A stretch of 64,000 nt of DNA from Halichoerus grypus (Eukaryota > Chordata > Mammalia > Carnivora > Phocidae): contig NC_135717.1 of NCBI RefSeq assembly GCF_964656455.1, forward strand, positions 143,606,308 through 143,670,307, read 5' to 3'. Numbering within the stretch: the first letter of the stretch is position 1; each line of letters starts with the position of its first letter. Below are positions 36,652-47,699 of this stretch, piece by piece. Under the pieces are notes generated by a model. The model was not told the DNA's origin. It saw only the letters and a program-made list of their open reading frames with translations, and searched no databases. The translations under genes and the position numbers were made by a program.

Positions 36652-38513
36652 GTGGTCTTTAAGTGTTCAGGTGAAAGGAAGAGTCACACATCTCTCACTT
36701 TAAATCAAAAGCTAAAAATGATTATGTATAGTATAGATAGATAGATTTCTATTATATATTTTGGAAGGCTTGTTGAAAGCCTCTGAAATCAGCTGGAAGC
36801 TAGGTTTCTTGATGAGTTAGCCAAGCTGCGAATGCAAAGGAAAAGTTGCTGAAGGATATTAAAAGTACTACTCCGGTGAACACAAATGATAAGGAAGTGA
36901 AACAGCCTTATTGCTGATGTGGAGATAGTTCTAGTGGTCTGGAGAGAAGATCAAACCAGCCACAGCATTCCTCTAGGCCAAAACCTAATCCAGAGTAAAG
37001 CCCTCACTCTCTTCAATTCTCTGAAAGCTGAGAGAGGTGAGGAAGCTGCAGAAGAAAAGCTTGAAAGTGGCAGAGGTTTGCTTATGAGGCTTAAAGAAAG
37101 AATCTGTCTCCTGGTCATAAAAGTGCAAGGTGAAGCAACAAGTGCTGATGTAGAAGTTGGAACAAGTTTTCCAGATCTAACTAAGATACTTAACGAAGGT
37201 GGCTACCCTAAACAACAAACTTGTTGTGTAGATGAAACAGCCCTATTGGAAGAAGATGCCATCTAGGGCTTTCATAGCTAGAGAAGAGAAGTCAATGCCT
37301 GACTTTCAAACTTCAAGGACAGGCTGACTCTCTCGTTAGGGGCTAATGCAGCTGGTGATGTTCGGTAGTAGCCAGTGTTCATTGACCATTAGGAAAATCC
37401 TAGGGCCATTAAGAATTATGCTAAAATATTTTGCCTGTGCTCTATGAATGGAACAACAAGCCTGGATGACAGCACATTTGTTTACAATATGGTTTACTGA
37501 GTATTTTAGGTCCACTGTTGAGATCTACTTGGGAAAAATTTTTTTCTTTCACTGTATTACTGCTCATTGATAATGCACCTGGCCACCCAAGAGCTCTGGT
37601 GGAAATGTGCAATGAGATTAATGTTGTTTTCATTACTGCTAACACAACATCCATTCTGCAGCCTATGAATCAAGGAGTAATTTCAACTTTCAAGTCTTAT
37701 TATTTAGGAAACACATTTCATAAGGCTATAGTTGCCATAGATAGTGATTCCTCTGATGGGTCTGAGCAATGTATATTAAAAACTTTCTGGAGAGGATTCG
37801 CCATTCTAAATACCATTCAGAACATTTGTGAATCATGGGAAGAGGTCAAAATGTCAACATTAATAGGAGTTTGGAAAAAGTTGATTCCAACCCACAGAGA
37901 TGACTTTGAGGAGTTCAAGACTTCAGGGGAGGGAGTAACTGCAGATGTGGTGGCCAGAGCAAGAAAACGAAAATTAGAAGTGGAACCTGAAGACATAACT
38001 GAATGGTGGTGATCTCATGACGTAACTTGAGTGGATGAGGGAGTTGCTTCTTACGGATGAGCAAAAAAAGTAGTTGCTTGAGATTGCATCTACTCCCGAT
38101 GACGATTGCTGTGGAGATTGTTGAAATGGCAACAAAGCATTTAGAATATTGCATAAACTTGATGGATAAAACAGTGGCACTGTTTGAGAGCATTGACTCA
38201 AATATTCGAAGAAGTTCCACTTTGGGTAAAATGCTGTCAAACATCATCGCATGCTACAGAGAAATCATTTGTAAAAGGGAAAGTTAATTGATACTGCAGA
38301 CTTCACTGTTGCCTTATTGAATGGAGCACTGGGTGTTATACGCAAACAATGGATCATGGAACACTACATCAGCAACTAATAATGTAATGTATGGTGCTTA
38401 ACATAACATAATAATAATAATAAAAAAAAAGAAATTGCCACAGTCACCTCAGCAGCTGCCACTCTCATCAGTCAGCAAAAAGATTATGACTCACTGAAAG
38501 CTCAGGTGATGGT
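36652..38513 (+). pseudogene. Tigger1 transposase, dead copy
   Basis: It encoded the pogo-type transposase (N-terminal helix-turn-helix DNA binding, then a DDD catalytic domain) that cuts and pastes Tigger DNA in the nucleus. What is seen: the position of the usual start is GTG, not ATG. A small insertion disrupts the DNA-binding region around 36720-36760. Recognisable protein then runs in three different frames: about 36919-37266, 37518-38012 and 38057-38287. The first catalytic Asp survives in 'CVDETALL' and the second in 'LLIDNAPGHPRA', but the third, expected in 'MDQGVISTF', is Asn ('MNQGVISTF'). A stop follows 'EEDAI' at 37264-37266. The C-terminal 'KLPQ' end continues after the L1 tail insertion. 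It cannot make an active transposase. Confidence 0.9.
38318..38432 (+). mobile_element. Short L1 3' tail inserted in Tigger1
   Basis: GAGCACTGGGTGTTATACGC, CATGGAACACTACATCAGC and AACATAATAATAATAATAAAAAAAAA. The Tigger1 reading resumes with AAATTGCCACAGTCACC. Confidence 0.88.
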
Positions 38514-38774
38514 TAGCACTTTTTAGCAATAAAGTACTTTTTAATTAAGGTATATACATTGTTTTTTTTTTTTTCCTTTAGGCATAATGCTATTGCACAC
38601 TTAATAGACTGCAGTATAGTGTAAACATAACTTTATATGCACTGGGAGACCAAAAAATTCATTTGACTCATTTTACTGTGATATTCACTTTATTGCAGTG
38701 ATCTGGAACCGAACCCACAATATCTTTGAGGTATGCCTGTATTATAAAACTCAGTGAAACTTTTGATTTTATTC

Positions 38775-38935
38775 TGAGTCAGCCATTTAAATGTTGTATG
38801 ACCTGGCACAGATTAACTCGATTTTCTCATTATATCTATTGCATAGAGTTTGTGTGAAAATTAATTTTAAAAATTGAATGACGCATAGTAAACATTCAAT
38901 GAATGTCACTATAATTATTTCTTTTATTAGCTTTA
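38775..38935 (+). mobile_element. MIR SINE fragment, sense
   Basis: TGTATGACCTGGCACAGATTAACTCGATTTTCTCATTATATC and CATAGTAAACATTCAATGAATG. Confidence 0.7.
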
Positions 38936-40105
38936 TGGTGCTATTGCTATTATTAGCTGTGGTATTTCAGAAGACAACTAAATCACAATACAGCAGATAT
39001 ATTTTTATATTTTGTATGTGCTTTTAGCCAAACTAAGCAATCACATAGGCATAATAAGCACTCTGAAACTGAATCAAACAAGTTGTAATTGCCTGCTCTT
39101 TAGCCAGCATGATGCCTAGGTAGGAAGTATAACAAAAACATAAGCCATAAAATCCTTAAATTTTAAATCCTTACAATCTCTACAGTCTCATCCTGAGAAT
39201 CAGTTTGAAGTATTGCATAGTGGTAAGCCAGAGAGGCTCCTTCAAATTCCAAATGCTGACCTCTTTATAAGTCATGACCTTTCTGTAGGTACTGCTAACT
39301 CTTGGGGTTTTCAATCATGTATCTTGACTTGATAAAGGCAAAACAAGGAGTTGGCTTGATAGTGTAAAAAAAGGGGGGGGCAGATTTTTATATTTTGTGC
39401 TTCTGTATATGTTTTTTCTACTCCTTACATTTTGTAGAATTCAATGTATATACCCTAGGATTATAATCAGCATGGGCTCCAGGGCTTGAACTTCAGTTGT
39501 GATAGAAGACATGGAGAGAGAAAGCATTTTCGTGTCTCCATATTTAGCATATTCATGCTTTTATTTTCATACCAAATTCTTAATAATTTGTTTGGAAAGA
39601 CTATGCACAGTCATAATATACTGTAAGATTGTTACCATGGTTTAGGTGTTTTAAGTGTGACATTAAGATATCTAATTTTCAGAAGCCTTAGAAGGAGAAG
39701 GTCAGATGTAGATATGCTTTCCTAGATTTAGTCTGTGTCTTGAAGAAATTACTTCAATCCGTGTGCTGAGTGAAGGAGAAAAGAAGAAACCAATTACAGT
39801 TGGAGAAATCAAATGAAATATAATCACTAACGTACTTTATTCTAACATCATATCCTGCTAAAGAGTGTCACATTCATGCCCTTTAGAGAGAAAACTCATT
39901 TTCTGTAATTTAATATTGAAGGTTCTATTTCCATTGTTATGAATTAAGAGTCATGCAGCTGACACATCACACATGTCTGAAAAAGTTAACCTGTTTCAGT
40001 AAGATGGTTCTTTAAGATCAGCTCTTTCTTGTGAATTCCCAGAGTTTGTGAATGGTACCATCATCTACCTAGGCACTGAAGCAAGAGCCCTAAAAAACAG
40101 CCCCA
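38936..40105. other. Intronic sequence, nothing recognised
   Basis: A G8 run sits at about 39372-39379. No gene or repeat family recognised. Confidence 0.4.
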
Positions 40106-40109
40106 AGTC

Positions 40110-40360
40110 TGCCATTTTGCTAGGCATTTCATCTTTCATTTCTCAAATCTGTCTTCCCCTTCTCTGTCTCTGCCAACACTGCCCTCGTACAGATTCCTCA
40201 GTATGATTCTACCATTGTACGAGCTGTTTCCTTCTTAGACCCATTTCCTACATTGCTGTAGAGTGACATCTCTAACATGTAAATCTGGTCATATTACTCT
40301 CCTGAATGAAGTCCACACTTGTCTGATTCCTCTTACACCCAACACTCCAAGACTTCGTTT
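40110..40360 (+). mobile_element. L2 LINE fragment, sense
   Basis: AGTGACATCTCTAACATGTAAATCTGGTCATATTACTCTCCTGAATGAAG matches the L2 ORF2 3' part. Confidence 0.6.
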
Positions 40361-40869
40361 TGTACTCTGAGACTCCATCGAAATGTTCATAGATCAACAA
40401 ATAGATTCAGTCCTATCAGATATAACCCAAGACCTCAACATCCTGAGATTGCCAAATAAAGTTACATTTCCTTTAATATATGACTGAACTTAACCTTTCA
40501 CGTAATTTCAGCATTTCCCCCCAAAGAATGGTTATGTGTTTTACAGAAGTGTCTGGGTGGTTTCTTAGTCACCATAATAAGCCTTTCTCTGTCCAAAACC
40601 TCCTTGATCTGAAGCCCAGCACCTCCCTTCACTGCTCTTCTCCCAGTATGCCATGCCCCAAATTCCCTTCCTTAACTACCCTTTGCTCAGGTGACACTAG
40701 TTTTGGCTTGTAAGAAAACTTATTAAAAGGTGCTGGAATATGACCAAAGGTCATTTTAAAGAAGAGAAAAATTTAACCCAAGGTATTACCATCATTTCAT
40801 CAGATTTTACCCTATTGATGAACATTACATGTTTCTTTTTTTTTTCTCCTACTGTTCGTACTTCTTTTT

Positions 40870-41340
40870 TTTCTTCTTACTTTCTTCTACTCTTCCTGGT
40901 GTTATAAACAGTGTTGCAGTGCTACTTTTATTTTATATCTCCTTAGATGTTATTATGATCCACATTCCCACCAGCACCATTGCCAGGTATGAATAGTATC
41001 CATCTTTTATATTATCATCAACATGAAAAACAAAAATTACTATCTGTTGTCTCAAGTTGCATCTTTCTGACTACTACTGTGATAATATATCTTAAACATT
41101 CATAAGCTAATCCTTTATCATTCTCTGTGAGACTTGCCTGTCATACATCTTTTGCCCATTTTTTCTTTTGGGTTTTCTTCTTATGAATGTCTATCTTTTC
41201 CACCATGACATGTCAGTTTCCCGTCTTGCTGAAGAAGACCACTCTCACAGTAAGATTTTGTTTTGTTTTTTAATTTTCAATTTAGATTTTCAATTCACAT
41301 GGAATTTATTTTTTTATGGTTTCAGGGTGGCGTTCATGTA
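40870..41340 (-). mobile_element. Old L1, antisense
   Basis: ATTCCCACCAGCACCATTGCCAGG, CTTTTGCCCATTTTTTCTTTTGGGTT and TTCAATTCACATGGAATTTATTT in reversed L1 order. Confidence 0.7.
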
Positions 41341-41376
41341 GACATGCTGCACAGCTATTAAGAACACACTCTGTTT

Positions 41377-41550
41377 GGGGTGCCTGGGTCTGCCTTCGGC
41401 TCAGGTCATAATCCCAGGGTCCTGAGATCGGGCTGCATCGGGCTCCCTGCTCAGTGGGAAGCTTGCTCCTCCCTCTCCCTCTGCCTGCTGCTCGCCCTGC
41501 TCATGCTGTCTCTCTCGCTGTCAAATGAATAAATAAAATCTTAAAAAAAA
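41377..41550 (+). mobile_element. CAN SINE, sense, with A-box deletion
   Basis: The usual CCTGGGTGGCTCAGTCGGTTAAGCGTCTGCC is shortened to CCTGGGTCTGCC, removing the A-box, and the B-box AGTCCC is also lost. A perfect 17-bp duplication AAGAACACACTCTGTTT lies at 41360-41376 and 41551-41567. Confidence 0.93.
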
Positions 41551-41567
41551 AAGAACACACTCTGTTT

Positions 41568-43359
41568 ATAAGATATCATCTGGAAATAGATATGTGATTA
41601 GTGAAAATGCAAGATGTGGATTTGTCACTATATTTTAACAGCCCCCAGTTTATACACACAGAAGGGGGATGAAAGGATAACTAAGTGAGAGAATAAGAAA
41701 ATAAATAAGAAAGGATAAGTAAGAGAGAAAAAGTACTAATGTGTACATACTAGTTTGGATGGCAAGGAAAAAATGGAAATTATAAGCCTTCTTTGGAAAA
41801 ATACATTTGTGTTCCTTAAACAACCATGCTTCTCACAGGGCAGCCCTAATGAGCCTCCTGTCTTCATGGTTGCCACTCTGTTATAGAGATAACCCTGCCT
41901 TCTCCCAAAAGGTGTATTTTGGCAGAATTCCTCCCACACAGAAGCCAGGACTAAGAGCTCTCAGCCTCACACAAAGCCCGAGGGCCTCCATCTTCCATTC
42001 TGTTGTTCTGCCATCCCTTAGAGCGTTAGCCTCTTTTGCATGGTCACAGCTAATTGCACACACGCCTCTGCCCTAATGTACGGAGAGCAAAAGAAAGGAT
42101 GTTCAGGGTAAGGGTTTCCTTTTATGCAAGTTACACACATTCTTTCCACTCACGTTTCATTGATGAGAACTTAAGTACATGACCAAACCTAGCCACATGT
42201 AAAAGTGGGAAATGTTGCATGTGGCTGGCAACTATGTACCCAGAAGGAAGGGAAAACTGGATTGTACTAGGGGAACAATCAGCAGTCTTCACCATATCAT
42301 TTATATTATTTTCATTGTCTATTCTTGCTTTGCTGTTCTATCTTAAAAGTTTTGATTTATAATAGGTTGTTTTGCTTAGTTCAATTAAATAAAAATATTA
42401 GCCATGTTCTTGCAATTCCTGTGATTAAAAATGAATCTTTTTATCATGGGTCCCTTATCAGGCATCTCTCTGAACTACTGTCAGGTTGTATTTATTACAA
42501 CTGTAAAGAGATAAGAAAAACTTGGGATTTCCTTGTCTCAAGAAATAGGCAAAGTTAAGTGAAAGTGTAAAGCATTCTTCCCTCTATGATTATGCAAATG
42601 GCTATTTGCAAACTGACTTGAAATTTAATGGTGGTAATGTGGCAAGATTTTTAAGATATGATGTGTTAAGTATTGAAGCTTCAGGGATTCCCACATTGTC
42701 TCTTGGGAGGCATGCGAGTAATTGTTGCCAGTTCAGGGTGTGTGTGTGTATGTGTGCGCGCGCGCACGCACGGACATTCATCTATCAGTCTTTTTTACCT
42801 TGGAAACATTTGGAATAGCTCAACAAGTAATGAATAATGAAACATTACAGAAGATAATCCTTGCAAACATAAGATGCACAGCTAAATTTATTGTCATCAA
42901 GTCTGTAAAATTGTATTTTAAATATTATATTTTTATATTTTCAACTGTGGCAGACCTTTACTGAAAAAGAAGAAACGGAAAAGAGAAAGTAAAACACAAC
43001 CCTTCAGACATCTCCAGACATTTCCATTTCCTTTGTGCCTGAGAGTTGAAACTGACAAGTTCAGTGAATGAAACACTACCTCCAATGAATTCCCAAATGT
43101 ATCATATAAAACAGGGAAGAAAAGGCACTAAAATATTTTTATAACTCTGGCTTCAAATTTTTTCTGTGTATTAAATAAGTTGTCAGCTTATTCTTGGGTT
43201 TGTTTCTGTGAGAGTCTAGAAAACTAGCAAGGGATTGTGATCGATGGGTTTATGCTAAGCTTTTACCCACTAAATCTCTGCAGAGGAAACCCCTTCCTCT
43301 CCCCTTGCCTGAACAAAGGAAGAGGTAAATTAAGGTCCAGGAAATGAAGAGAATTTTAA
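41568..43359. other. Intronic sequence, no gene recognised
   Basis: Holds the alternating GT/CG tract at 42738-42772. Overlapping short open frames on both strands near 41736-42076 have no support. Confidence 0.4.
42738..42772 (+). repeat. 35-bp perfect alternating purine-pyrimidine tract with CG core
   Basis: (GT)6 then ATGTGTGCGCGCGCGCACGCACG, six CpGs in 16 bases. Strong Z-DNA-type composition. Confidence 0.95.
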
Positions 43360-43700
43360 TAAGCTCCCTAAAACGAGGGCACTTGTAAGCAGGGGAGGGG
43401 GAAGAGGCATATTTAAGAAATATGTAGGAGATTAAATGGGCGGGATTTGATGATTCTTTAATAAGGGGCATGGGAGTAAGGAAGGGAGAGGAACTTGTAG
43501 GTTGGGTGACCCAGGTGGATTCTAGCACTTGTGTAAATAGGGGATCTTAAAGGATGAGTATATCTAATGTGCAAGAAAATGCAGTTAAGTTGACTACTGG
43601 ATGTCCTGGATTCCTATAGACAACTGAATATGAGCCTGAAGATTAAGGGAGAATCAGGACTGGAGATCCAGGTTTGGAAGTCATTGCAAAACCCAGAGAG
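43360..43700 (-). mobile_element. L2 fragment, antisense
   Basis: The AGTTGACTACTGGATGTCCTGGATTCC and GGACTGGAGATCCAGGTTTGGAAGTCATTGC blocks match reversed L2 ORF2 sequence. Confidence 0.5.
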
Positions 43701-43714
43701 AATAAATAGAATTT

Positions 43715-43853
43715 CTATGTGTGTATGTGTGTGTGTTTGAGAGGGACAATTTTCCCATAATAATTACTGTAAATGACTTCAGTATACCCTTTCCAGGACA
43801 CAGGAGCAAACTGAAACTCATCTCTCCCTAATTTCTCTGTAGGTGACTAGTAG
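43715..43853 (+). repeat. Left arm of an inverted repeat (pairs with 45831-45965)
   Basis: TG-repeat then GACAATTTTCCCATAATAATTAC...CTCTGTAGGTGACTAGTAG. Its reverse complement recurs at 45831-45965 with about six differences over about 124 non-microsatellite bases. Confidence 0.92.
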
Positions 43854-44300
43854 TCCTTACATTGACTTCTTCATTCACTAAAGTCCTTACAATCAGATTT
43901 TGAGTGATCTTTGCAGTCACTTCTTCCATTTCTTTTTCCTTTGCTCTCTGAGCACTCATCAGCCTAGTTTTCTTTCAAGGTCTTGAACATGCCATGCTCA
44001 GTCCCAACTCACAACTTTGAACTTCTGCTTCTGAAGAGGGTACCTCTGATGAAGATCTCTTAATTTCTCTCATTCATCTGATCTCAACTTGACAGTCATT
44101 ATCAGGAAACCTCTGAACCCCCTTTGTTCCCTACACTTTGCTTCCTATTTATAGTTCCTATCATTGTTGATGTTTATTTACTTCTGTGATTATTTGATTG
44201 TTCATTTCCCTCAAGAGAATATAGGCTCCATGAAGACAGAGTCTATGGTTGTTTAGTTCAACATTGCATCCGTTACACCAACACAGTGTCTGTCCCTGGT
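43852..44300 (+). repeat. Direct repeat copy 1 (449 bp, L2 3' sequence, truncated)
   Basis: About 97-98% identical to 45282-45731, with about ten substitutions and one 1-base indel. It is L2 3' sequence in sense orientation and stops before the L2 3' terminus. Confidence 0.95.
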
Positions 44301-44489
44301 TCTCTGGGTTCTGTTCCTGGGTTCTAAACGCAGAGTCCTTAGAAAGATAATCAGTTTTGTTATTCCCAAACTTGACATATTAGTGTCAGAAGATAAGTTT
44401 ACAAGGGTGACTAAGAAGAAATTCTTCAAGAGGTGGGATGATTGTATGTATGTCTACATGTGTCTGTGTCCATGTGTACATGCTTGTTT

Positions 44490-44640
44490 ATGCTAGAGCC
44501 TACAATATTGGCTGATGGATATGATGTAGGGTGTGAGAGAGAAAAGTCAAGACACCATGTTTTTTGGCCCGAGCAACTTTCAGATGGTTAGAGTTGCTAC
44601 ATCCTGAGCTGGGGAAGACTCCCCAAGGAACAGATTTATT
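44490..44640 (-). mobile_element. L2 fragment, antisense
   Basis: GGCTGATGGATATGATGTAGGGTGTGAGAG, TTTTTTGGCCCGAGCAACTTTCAGATGG and GCTGGGGAAGACT match reversed L2 ORF2. Confidence 0.7.
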
Positions 44641-45281
44641 GAGTAAGTGAATGAGTAAAAGAAATAAAGAATGAATGATTTTTAATAGAAATGCAGCTTT
44701 TACATCTTTATCACAGTGACCTAACTGATGATAATGTGTTTGAAAGCCTTACTAGACCATTGTAATGAACAAACTAATTTACATTTAGTAGCTTCCCATT
44801 TGCATGTAAGCCATGCATTGTAAAGTATTTGGCCTTGCAAGTAGGTTAAATATGCCTCCAGGAAACCCTCTTCACAATATTAATTTGCTTAACAAGCTCT
44901 TTCTTCTTAGATATTAGAAATGGAAATTTAAGCCCAGACGAGGAAGACTGCCTCTAGATCTGAAGTCAAAACTAATGACTTCTTACTATTATAAAAATTT
45001 GACAACATGAGCACGTACGTGATTGAGATGAAAACCCTGCAAATGTCACAGATGTACACCTTTGAACAAACACTAACACCAGTTGCTTTTATTCAGTTCA
45101 CTTTACAGGTACTTCACAGATTATTCAAATAGGTCTTTTACATATCTGAAAGAGTTTACAGTTCCTAGCTTTTAGAGTCACAGTTTGAAATAATATGTTC
45201 TGTGCCAATTTCGGAAGCTCACCATTAGCATCCACCAAAGTACAAGCGGGCTTATCATTGTGAAAGACCTTCATTCACTAA
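44641..45281. other. Sequence between the two direct repeats, nothing recognised
   Basis: No known repeat family or gene noted. Confidence 0.4.
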
Positions 45282-45760
45282 AGTCCTTACATTCACTTCT
45301 TCATTCACTAAAGTCCTTACAATCAGATTTTGAGTGATCTTTGCAGTCACTTCTTCCATTTCTTTTTCCTTTGCTCTCTGAACACTCATCAGCCTAGTTT
45401 TCTTTCAAGATCTTGAACATACCATGCTCAGTCCCAGCTCACAACTTTGAACTTCTGCTTCTGAATGAGGGTACCTCTGATGAAGATCTCTTAATTTCTC
45501 TCATTCATCTGATCTCAACTTGACAGTCATTATCAGGAAACCTCTGAACCCCCTTTGTTCCCTACACTTTGCTTCCTATTTATAGTTCCTATCATTGTTG
45601 ATGTTTATTTACTTCTGTGATTATTTGATTGTTCATTTCCCTCACGAGAATATAGGTTCCACGAGGACAGAGTCTATGGTTGTTTAGTTCAACATTGCAT
45701 CCGTTACACCAACACAGTGTCTGTCCCTGGTGATCACTTACTAAATAGTTATTGAATCAA
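45282..45760 (+). mobile_element. L2 LINE 3' end, sense; direct repeat copy 2 (45282-45731)
   Basis: Unlike copy 1, this copy runs on into the L2 3' terminus (ATCACTTACTAAATAGTTATTGAATCAAT), so it is probably the source copy. Confidence 0.85.
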
Positions 45761-45832
45761 TCTATAAAGATAAGGTATCTGCCTGAAGTCACACACCTAA
45801 TTAGTGGCAGAGCCAAGGTTTTGATTCAGGCT
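45761..45832 (-). mobile_element. MIR SINE fragment, antisense
   Basis: CCTGAAGTCACACACCTAATTAGTGGCAGAGCCAAGG is the reversed MIR core. Confidence 0.75.
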
Positions 45833-45948
45833 ACTAGTCATCTACAGAGAAATTAGGGACAGATGAGTTTCAGTTTGCTTCTGTGTCCTGGAAAGGGTAT
45901 ATTGAAGTCATTTACAAGTAATTATTATGGGAAAATTGTCCTTCTCAA

Positions 45949-45965
<17 letters not shown>
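45831..45965 (-). repeat. Right arm of the inverted repeat (pairs with 43715-43853)
   Basis: CTACTAGTCATCTACAGAGAAATTAGGGACAGATGAG and onward to the CA repeat is the reverse complement of the left arm. Confidence 0.92.
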
Positions 45966-45981
<16 letters not shown>

Positions 45982-45998
45982 CACTCACTCACTCACAA
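45949..45998 (+). repeat. (CA)n then (CACT)n microsatellite
   Basis: CA run of about 13 units passing into CACT/ACTC units. Confidence 0.95.
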
Positions 45999-46145
45999 CA
46001 TGCAAACACAATGTAGCTGAGCCGACAAGATATAAATCAATTGTAGTACAACTGTACCTCATCCCTGTGTTTCTCTAGACTTTCTCTTTCCCCACGGCTC
46101 AAAACTACTTTCCAGCTATCTGCACATGGTAGTACCATGGGGCAC

Positions 46146-46830
46146 TTCAAGCACAGCATGTATTCTTTCATTTAACAAATATTTATTGAATACCCGTTCA
46201 TCATTAGCATTGCTCTAGGTATTAGGAACTAGCAGTAAACAAGGTAAATAAAGGCTCTTCTGTTTACAAAAAAGATTTTTTTTTCCTGGTGGTGAAAGGA
46301 CTTAAAAATATGAAATATTATTGAAAGATGCATGATATGAGTAAAATAAAGCATAAGCCATAAGAAAACAAGACCCATGTTTTAGGTTGGATAACCATTT
46401 TTTAGCTTCTTTGAAAAATGAGATACACTCTGGGACTGATAGAGCAAGGAGCCAGCCATGCAAAAATGGGGGGAGAGCAGCTTGTGTAAAGGCCTGAAAG
46501 CAAGATGGAAGGGAGGTTGGGGCAGAAGGAAGGCCAAAGTGGAGGGAGCATATGAGTGAGAGAGGGAAGGGCCAAAGCTGAGGTTGGAGAAATAAGTAGG
46601 GGTAGACAGGGATGACTTTGAATTTTAAGTATAAAAAGAAACCTTGTGGGTGATTTAAATATAAGAGTAAAATAATTTTATTTAAATTTTACAAAGCTGT
46701 CTGGGGCTACTGTGTGGAGAATGAATTCTAGGAATAAGCTGGAAGCAGAGAGTTTGGCCATTGAAACAGTCCATGCTATAGACAGTGATGGTTTGGTCCT
46801 AGGTAGAGATGGAAAGAAATGGAATATACA
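46146..46830 (-). mobile_element. L2 LINE 3' part, antisense
   Basis: AACAAATATTTATTGAATACCCG, GCTCTAGGTATTAGGAACTAGCAGTAAACAAGG, GTGTAAAGGCCTGAAAGCAAG and GGGGCTACTGTGTGGAGAATG in reversed L2 order. Confidence 0.75.
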
Positions 46831-46849
46831 GAATAAGTAACTCCATCCT

Positions 46850-47260
46850 TCTGTCTCAGACATCTCTCTTCCTCATGGATTCTTCACATTGGTTATCACA
46901 TTTACCCTCCACTCAAGTTGGCCAAACTAATAATTTCAGTTACCTTCACCTTTCATTCCTTTTCTTCACCCTCGACCAGCAGATCACTAAATCCTACCAG
47001 ATAATGACCAAAAATGGCTTGTTGTAATAGTTCTTCATCTCTCTTTTCACTGCCTTATCTTTGGTTCCATAATTCCTTACATGAAATTTTTAAGAGGTTT
47101 CTAACTACTCTCTCTACCTCGGATCTCAGGTCCCTCAAATCTGTTCTTCAATCTTGCCATAAGATCTGCATCTTTCTAAACACAGTGCTTTCAGATTACT
47201 GTTATAAATACTCTTTGACTTCTCATTGCTGATAATCTTTTCCCTCACTTTGCTAGAAAC
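46850..47260 (+). mobile_element. L2-like fragment, sense, degraded
   Basis: CTAACTACTCTCTCTACCTC, ATCTTGCCATAAGATCTGCATCTTTCTAAACACAG resemble L2 ORF2. Confidence 0.45.
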
Positions 47261-47554
47261 AAAGCCATTTTTCTAACAAAAGTTTTAGCAGAAACCAAAT
47301 ATGTGAAAGATGAGCTCTTCTTAGCAAGGATGCTCTATCCCCTGTCTCCATGCTTACAACTATAGTACTGCAAGGCACTGGCTGTTACTGCCTCCCAACC
47401 CTCAGTGCTACTTGCCATCCATGAACTCAACATCTCTAAAATACCATCTATTTTACCCTTTATTCCTTTGAAATTCATCTTCTGCCCATATGTCCTTCCC
47501 TGTTCTTCTCCCTGGCCGCATGAATTAATCTTTGAAAATCTATCTCAAATATTT

Positions 47555-47640
47555 CTCTGTATTGTAGTATTGTTTCTAATAGCAAGGAAAATAGAAACAA
47601 CCTAAATACCCACTGAGATGACTTGTTAGATAAGGGTATG
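47555..47640 (+). mobile_element. Old L1 fragment
   Basis: TTTCTAATAGCAAGGAAAATAGAAACAACCTAAATACCCACTGAG is a common L1 3' segment. Confidence 0.6.
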
Positions 47641-47699
47641 TCATATCTTTTTAATGAATTTAGAGTAAATTAGAGTATGTCCTATCTTTTTAATGATGT
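47637..47699 (+). repeat. 39-bp local tandem duplication
   Basis: GTATGTCATATCTTTTTAATGA at 47637 recurs as GTATGTCCTATCTTTTTAATGA at 47676, followed by a third TTTTTAATGAAT. Confidence 0.8.

Larger units (their letters stand above)
36269..38739 (+). mobile_element. Nearly full-length Tigger1 DNA transposon (pogo group)
   Basis: The left end CAAGCATACCGCATTTTATTG and right end GAGGTATGCCTG form the terminal inverted repeats. TA lies on both outer sides (36267-36268, 38740-38741), the hallmark target duplication. Without the L1 tail nested at about 38318-38432 it is about 2.36 kb, close to the roughly 2.4 kb of the family as I remember it. Confidence 0.93.
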
